Assembly: GCF_012641435.1 (NCBI RefSeq)
Contig: NZ_JABAIJ010000011.1
Span: 1 to 64,000 of the forward strand
DNA length: 64,000 nucleotides
Direction of reading: 5' to 3'
From: Rhizobium sp. P38BS-XIX
GTDB lineage: Bacteria; Pseudomonadota; Alphaproteobacteria; Rhizobiales; Rhizobiaceae
Positions 59,716 to 64,000 of the stretch are shown in pieces (the first letter of the stretch is position 1; each line of letters starts with the position of its first letter). The position numbers were made by a program, and so were the translations under genes. The notes under the pieces are model-generated. The model worked only from the letters and a program-made list of their open reading frames with translations, did no database searches and was not told the origin of the DNA.

Positions 59716-61452
59716 GTGCATGCCGTCTCGAAAGAACAGCCGCAGACCTTTGGCGCGTTGATGCTCTCCTCGCTGCGCAGGGCCTTTTTCAGCATCGCGC
59801 TTGCGAGTGGCGGCATCAACATACTGGCGTTGACCGGGTCCTTTTTCATGCTGCAGGTATACGATCGGGTCATTCCGAGCCGTAGCTTGCCGACGCTGTT
59901 TGGCCTTGCGGTCATCGTCGCGACGCTGTTTCTGTTTCAGGGTGCGTTGGAGCTTTTGCGCTCGATGCTGCTTGCGCGCATCGGCATGGCATTGGACGAG
60001 CGCCTGAACCACAAGATTTTTCGTGCGCTGCTGTTGCTTCCCACCCAGAAGCAAACATCCGACGACGGATTGCAGTCGCTTCGCGATCTCGAGCAAATTC
60101 GTACATTTATGTCCGGCAACGGCTCTGCCGCGCTCTTCGATTTGCCCTGGATGCCCTTCTATCTTTTGCTCTGCTTTCTGTTTCACGTCTGGATCGGCAT
60201 CACCGCGCTCAGCGGCGCCATTCTGCTCATTGGCATTACCGTGCTTGCGGAAACCTTGTCACGACGTCCAGCGCTTGAGGCATCCAAAGCTTCGGCGACG
60301 CGTCTCGGTTTTGCCCAGGCCGCACGGCGAAACTGGGAAGCAGCGATCTCGATGGGATTTGCCGGCCGGCTGACCGCGAAATGGACAGGCATGAATGACG
60401 ATTATTTGCGACATCAGAGCGTTGTGGGAACCACCGTCGGCGCGCTGACGATTACTGCGAAGATGGCGCGCATGATGCTTCAATCCGCCGTTCTGGCGGT
60501 CGGAGCCATCCTCGTCATTCGCCAGCAGGCAACGGGCGGCATCATCATCGCAAGCTCGATACTGGTAACGCGTGCCCTAGCGCCCGTGGAGCTTGCAATC
60601 GGGCAGTGGAAGGGGTTCGTTACCGCGCGTCAGGGCTGGAAGCGGCTTTCAGGCCTGCTCGACGCCGTGCCGTCGGCACGGCACTCACTCGACCTGCCGG
60701 CGCCGACCAGCGAACTTAGTGTCGAGAATATAACCCTGACTGCTCCCGGCGGTCGCGATCTGATCCTGCGCAATGTCTCGTTCAAGGTCAAAGCAGGAAC
60801 CGTGCTCGGCGTGATCGGACCAAGCGCATCTGGCAAGTCATCGCTTGCCCGGGCGTTGACTGGTCTCTGGCCCGTCGTAATCGGCAGCGTAAGGCTCGAC
60901 AAGGCGGCGCTTTCCCAATGGGATATCAACAAGCTCGGCCAGCACATCGGCTATCTTCCGCAGGATGTCGGCCTGCTCGAAGGCTCCATAGCGGAAAATA
61001 TTTCGCGGTTTGACAGCGATATGATCGCCGAGGAGATCATCGGCGCGGCCAAGGCCGCGGGTGTCTACGATATGATCGTCAAGCTGCCGGACGGTTTCGA
61101 CACGATAATCGGGGAAGGGGGATCAGGGCTTTCGGCCGGCCAAAGGCAGCGTATCGCACTGGCGCGCGCCCTATACGGAGATCCTTTTCTGGTCGTCCTG
61201 GATGAGCCCAACTCCAATCTCGACGCGGAAGGAGAAACCAGCCTGACTGCCGCCTTGAACGGTGTGCGCGCGCGTGGTGGTATCGCTGTTGTCATTGCCC
61301 ACAGACCAAGCGCTCTTGCGGCCGCCGACACGGTGATGATTGTTGCCGCAGGACAGTTGCAGGCTTTCGGCGCCAAGAAGGATGTTCTTGGATTGCCGCC
61401 CAAGCCTGTCGGATCTGCAGCGCTTTTGACTGCTTCGGGAGACGTGCGATGA
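59716..61452 (+). CDS. prsD: type I secretion ABC transporter PrsD (permease/ATPase)
   Basis: 578 residues from GTG 59716 (AAGGAT nine bases upstream), the size of the PrtD family; the longer frame from 59566 adds a low-complexity arginine-rich start. Six-span membrane domain (RRAFFSIALASGGINILALT, FMLQVYDRVIPSRSLPTL), then ATPase: Walker A GVIGPSASGKSSLARALTG, signature LSAGQRQRIALARAL, Walker B FLVVLDEPNSNLDAEGE, H-loop VIAHRP. In rhizobia PrsD/PrsE export RTX-type glycanases and surface proteins through a TolC outer channel. Overlaps prsE by 4 bases. Confidence 0.92.
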   Translation: MHAVSKEQPQTFGALMLSSLRRAFFSIALASGGINILALTGSFFMLQVYDRVIPSRSLPTLFGLAVIVATLFLFQGALELLRSMLLARIGMALDERLNHKIFRALLLLPTQKQTSDDGLQSLRDLEQIRTFMSGNGSAALFDLPWMPFYLLLCFLFHVWIGITALSGAILLIGITVLAETLSRRPALEASKASATRLGFAQAARRNWEAAISMGFAGRLTAKWTGMNDDYLRHQSVVGTTVGALTITAKMARMMLQSAVLAVGAILVIRQQATGGIIIASSILVTRALAPVELAIGQWKGFVTARQGWKRLSGLLDAVPSARHSLDLPAPTSELSVENITLTAPGGRDLILRNVSFKVKAGTVLGVIGPSASGKSSLARALTGLWPVVIGSVRLDKAALSQWDINKLGQHIGYLPQDVGLLEGSIAENISRFDSDMIAEEIIGAAKAAGVYDMIVKLPDGFDTIIGEGGSGLSAGQRQRIALARALYGDPFLVVLDEPNSNLDAEGETSLTAALNGVRARGGIAVVIAHRPSALAAADTVMIVAAGQLQAFGAKKDVLGLPPKPVGSAALLTASGDVR

Positions 61453-62759
61453 GCGACGGAGCCTCACCTGCAACCGAACGCGCCATTCGTCGCCTGTCTC
61501 TGTTGATAGTATCGGCGATATTGCTTCTGTTCGGCGTCATGGGCGGTCTTGCGGCTGCAACCAAAATTTCCGGCGCGGTGATCGCTTCCGGCAGCCTTGT
61601 GGTCGACAGCTATGTGAAGCCGGTGAAACATCTGAAGGGTGGTATTGCGAGCACCATCTTGGTGAAGAACGGCGATCGAGTGAGCGCCGGACAGGTGCTC
61701 CTGAAGCTGGACGACACTCAGACGAATGCCAATCTTGCGATTATCCGCAAACGTCTGAACGAACTCTCCGCCCGAACGGCTCGTCTGGTTGCGGAGCGGG
61801 ACGGAAAGAACGAGATCACGTTCCCGGCCGATCTGCTGTCGGCTGCGGGCAAGGCGGATATGAGAGCCGTTCTCGATGGCGAGCGGCAGCTTTTTCTAGA
61901 CCGCAAGACATCGCGCGAAGGCCAGAAATCGCAGCTGCGTGAGCGAGTTCAGCAATTGAACCGCGAGATCGAAGGACTTGTTGCGCAGGAAGAAGGCAAG
62001 CGACACGAGATTGCCTTGATCGGCAAAGAACTCGGCAGCCTTGAAGGTCTGCTCAACCAGGGCATCATTTCTGCGACAAAGGTCTATTCGCTGCAGCGTG
62101 AAAGTGCTTCCCTCACCGGCGATCTCGGCAATCTTGTCTCTTCGATCGCCCAGACCCGCGGGAAGATCGCCGAAACGCAATTGCAGATCTTGCAGATCGA
62201 TGCCGATCAGAGTTCTCAGGTCTCCGAGCAACTGCGCCAGGCGGAAAGCGATATCGGACAGTTCTCAGAGCGACTTGTCGCGGCCGAGGATGATCTCAAG
62301 CGTATCGACATCAGGGCGCCACAGGCGGGTGTCGTGGACCAATTGAGTGTTCACGCCGAAGGCGCTGTCATCTCACCTGCCGAGACGATCATGCTGATCG
62401 TTCCTGATAAGGACGCGCTTGTTGCGGAGCTTAAGCTTTCGCCGCAGGATATCGATCAGATTACTGTCGGGCAGCCGGTGTCGCTGCGGTTTCCCGCCTT
62501 CAATCAGCGGATCACTCCTGAGCTGAACGGGCGCGTAGAGACCGTGTCCGCGGATCTGGCGACCGACCAGCGATCCGGCCAAAGCTATTATGTGGTGCGC
62601 GCTCGTATCTTGAAGCCGGAATGGGATCGGCTGGGACGGCTGACGCCGCTGCCGGGCATGCCTGTGGAGGCTTTCATGCAGACCGGCAACAGAAGCATCC
62701 TGGCCTATCTCACGAAGCCGATGACCGACCAGATCAGGCGTGCGTTCAAGGAAGATTAG
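61449..62759 (+). CDS. prsE: type I secretion membrane-fusion protein PrsE (HlyD family)
   Basis: 436 residues. One N-terminal membrane helix (LSLLIVSAILLLFGVMGGLA), lipoyl half-motifs GAVIASGSLVVDSYVKPVKH and IDIRAPQAGVVDQLSVHAEG, and a long coiled-coil hairpin at about 100-280 (REGQKSQLRERVQQLNREIE, LRQAESDIGQFSERLVAAED). It bridges PrsD to the outer-membrane channel in the periplasm. Start ATGA overlaps prsD, so translation is coupled. No TolC gene is adjacent. A shared terminator separates it from the convergent glycanase gene. Confidence 0.92.
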   Translation: MSDGASPATERAIRRLSLLIVSAILLLFGVMGGLAAATKISGAVIASGSLVVDSYVKPVKHLKGGIASTILVKNGDRVSAGQVLLKLDDTQTNANLAIIRKRLNELSARTARLVAERDGKNEITFPADLLSAAGKADMRAVLDGERQLFLDRKTSREGQKSQLRERVQQLNREIEGLVAQEEGKRHEIALIGKELGSLEGLLNQGIISATKVYSLQRESASLTGDLGNLVSSIAQTRGKIAETQLQILQIDADQSSQVSEQLRQAESDIGQFSERLVAAEDDLKRIDIRAPQAGVVDQLSVHAEGAVISPAETIMLIVPDKDALVAELKLSPQDIDQITVGQPVSLRFPAFNQRITPELNGRVETVSADLATDQRSGQSYYVVRARILKPEWDRLGRLTPLPGMPVEAFMQTGNRSILAYLTKPMTDQIRRAFKED

Positions 62760-62778
62760 GGTGCCTCGAAAGGCACCC
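62759..62778. terminator. bidirectional terminator between prsE and the glycanase gene
   Basis: Perfect arms GGGTGCCT (62759-62766) and AGGCACCC (62771-62778) with loop CGAA, followed by TTATACTT on the plus side. It starts at the last base of the prsE stop and ends 8 bases from the convergent gene's stop. Confidence 0.75.
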
Positions 62779-62786
62779 TTATACTT

Positions 62787-64000
62787 CTAGATATGCCAGT
62801 CCGATGCATGAGCGGACTGGGCGTTGGCCGCAAGCTGTGAGGTATGGTCATCAAGCGAATAGGCCTTGATGTAATCGATCTTCATTTCAGATCCATTGTG
62901 CAGCCCATCTGCCGGGGTGCCCGCCACGCCACCGACCGCGAGATCGACGAGCATATACATGGGGCCGTGCATGTCGGCAGGCGTGGCAGCATGGGCGACG
63001 GCAACATCATCGAAATACCAGGTAATCTGGTCCTTGTCCCAGAGCACGCCGTAATTGTGAAAGCCATCCGTGTTGGGCACTTCGACGGGGATGGAGGTCA
63101 TTGTGTGCTCGCCGCTGGCATTCGAATGAACTGTCACATTCACAGTATTCGGGTTTTGCCCGCGCATCTCGACGACGTCGAGTTCCGGCGGCCATGAACC
63201 GTCCTCCGGCAGCAGCCAGAAGGCCGGCCAAACGCCCTGATTATGCGGCATTTCTGCTCGCATTTCGAAGTAGCCATAGGTTTGCGAGAACGTGGAATGG
63301 GTGGTCAGCAGGCCGGATGTGTAGTCGTGATTGTCAACGATCGACTTCAAGGCATCGGGCGTCGGCTTGGCCGTAATGGTCAGAATGCCGTCTGAGGAGA
63401 TCGAGAACGGATTGGCGGATGCCGTCGGCGCATAGGACGGGTTGATGTACCACTGCAGCTCGGTGTTAAGGCTGCTACCTTTTTCCGGTGCCCAGGAATA
63501 TTTCGCATCCCAGGTGCCCTGTGTCCCCTCATGCAGAGAGAGCGTGTTGAAATCGTCCGAAAAGGTCTGCGTCAGCGCGGATCGATCGAGCCCAAGCTGG
63601 AACTGGTCCGCATGCAGGTCGCCAATGGCTTTGTTGGCCAGCACCAAGCTTTCGCCATTGCCAAGATCGAGCCGCACGTTGGCGCCTTCCTGGGTGGAAT
63701 GGCTGATCACTTGATCGAAGGATGTGAGGCCATATTGATTGAGGCGAACCTTGTCGTCATCACTGAAATCGGTGATCAGATCGCTGCCGTTCCCCTTTGT
63801 GATGATGAAAGTGTCTGCTCCGCCGCCGCCGGTCAGCACATCGTTGCCGGCGCCACCGTCAATGGTCTGGCTGCCGCTGCCACCAGTGATGATGTTGTCG
63901 GCATCGTTGCCATAGGCGTGGCGGTTGTTGCCCGTCACGGTCAGATTTTCGAAGTTCTCTGGAAGCGTATAGTCCATCCAGGTGTTGATGGTATCCACGC
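62787..64000 (-). CDS. secreted GH16 endo-beta-glycanase with RTX-like repeats (partial, 5' end outside window)
   Basis: About 404 residues visible; the frame is open to the window edge. The first 90 visible residues have calcium-binding RTX-like repeats (TIDGGAGNDVLTGGGGADTF) and a linker LITDFSDDDKVRLNQYGL. From about residue 140 a glycoside hydrolase family 16 domain follows with catalytic motif PPELDVVEMRG (the two acidic catalytic residues are the glutamates) and substrate-site PAFWLLPEDGSWP. The order, RTX part then GH16, matches ExsH of Sinorhizobium meliloti and Ply-type glycanases of R. leguminosarum, which are exported by PrsDE and shorten succinoglycan-type exopolysaccharide. Placement beside prsDE supports this. 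A precise symbol is withheld because the start is missing. Confidence 0.88.
   Translation of the reverse strand, partial: VDTINTWMDYTLPENFENLTVTGNNRHAYGNDADNIITGGSGSQTIDGGAGNDVLTGGGGADTFIITKGNGSDLITDFSDDDKVRLNQYGLTSFDQVISHSTQEGANVRLDLGNGESLVLANKAIGDLHADQFQLGLDRSALTQTFSDDFNTLSLHEGTQGTWDAKYSWAPEKGSSLNTELQWYINPSYAPTASANPFSISSDGILTITAKPTPDALKSIVDNHDYTSGLLTTHSTFSQTYGYFEMRAEMPHNQGVWPAFWLLPEDGSWPPELDVVEMRGQNPNTVNVTVHSNASGEHTMTSIPVEVPNTDGFHNYGVLWDKDQITWYFDDVAVAHAATPADMHGPMYMLVDLAVGGVAGTPADGLHNGSEMKIDYIKAYSLDDHTSQLAANAQSAHASDWHI

Noticed and set aside
1-64000. CRISPR arrays, tRNA genes, prophage or IS elements
   Set aside because: No regularly spaced repeats, no tRNA-like cloverleaf sequence and no transposase or phage motifs were recognised while reading the window.

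Overview
The window is chromosome- or megaplasmid-like DNA from a member of the Rhizobiaceae (Rhizobium/Agrobacterium group). The reasons are the complete rhizobial-type rhamnose locus (rhaRSTPQUK divergent from rhaDI), a PrsDE/ExsH-like type I secretion and glycanase module, a RirA-type iron box, an intergenic palindrome of rhizobial type, high GC with strong GGAGG ribosome binding sites, and many ABC sugar importers. No tRNA, rRNA, IS element, phage gene or CRISPR array was seen.

Layout. 1-2168: the end of a catabolic cluster (a partial gene, a DUF993 TIM-barrel protein, a sugar-phosphate isomerase). 2254-4584: an orphan LivJ-type binding protein and an APH(6)-like kinase. 4581-15441: the L-rhamnose locus. 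Minus strand: regulator rhaR, ABC importer rhaSTPQ, mutarotase rhaU and kinase rhaK. Plus strand: aldolase/dehydrogenase fusion rhaD and isomerase rhaI. Between them lies a symmetric pair of tandem-repeat operators. 15816-16885: an HpcH aldolase and a tiny exported or membrane protein. 17066-24924: a LacI regulator, two perfect operator palindromes, then isomerase, oxidoreductase and a complete ABC sugar importer for an unknown substrate. 24941-30116 (minus): glutathione peroxidase, gamma-glutamyltransferase, MlrC peptidase and a ROK regulator. 30438-36175: two MFS exporters, a GntR regulator, a 46-residue membrane protein and a polyol dehydrogenase. 36346-45011: a CPA2 antiporter with a cyclic-nucleotide domain, formamidase, PL5 alginate lyase, a GlxA/isonitrile-hydratase-like divergent pair and two alpha/beta hydrolases. 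45087-46678: small basic proteins, a broken rpsU paralogue and a cold-shock gene. 46935-48538: an exported protein and a ZntB transporter. 48778-56141 (minus): an AraC-regulated siderophore uptake cluster without an ATPase gene. 56479-59390: htpG and a second siderophore-interacting reductase. 59716-64000: PrsD/PrsE secretion genes converging on a GH16 glycanase with RTX-like repeats, cut by the window edge.

How the genes work together. The rhamnose block is a self-contained pathway: import, anomer conversion, isomerisation, phosphorylation, aldol cleavage and aldehyde oxidation. The LacI block has the same logic for an unidentified carbohydrate. The iron cluster encodes outer-membrane receptor, periplasmic binding protein, fused permease and cytosolic reductase, so it must borrow an ATPase. 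The last block is probably the export route and one of the cargo enzymes for exopolysaccharide trimming.

The least expected items are: (i) an S21-like gene at 46095-46328 interrupted by an in-frame amber codon; (ii) the mirror-image double operators between rhaR and rhaD; (iii) a 17-codon leader ORF ending in a hairpin ahead of the LacI-block binding protein; (iv) a hydrolase with two credible translation starts that could give exported and cytosolic forms; (v) a tandem pair of paralogous tiny basic proteins. I did not find a clear, wholly new multi-gene system.
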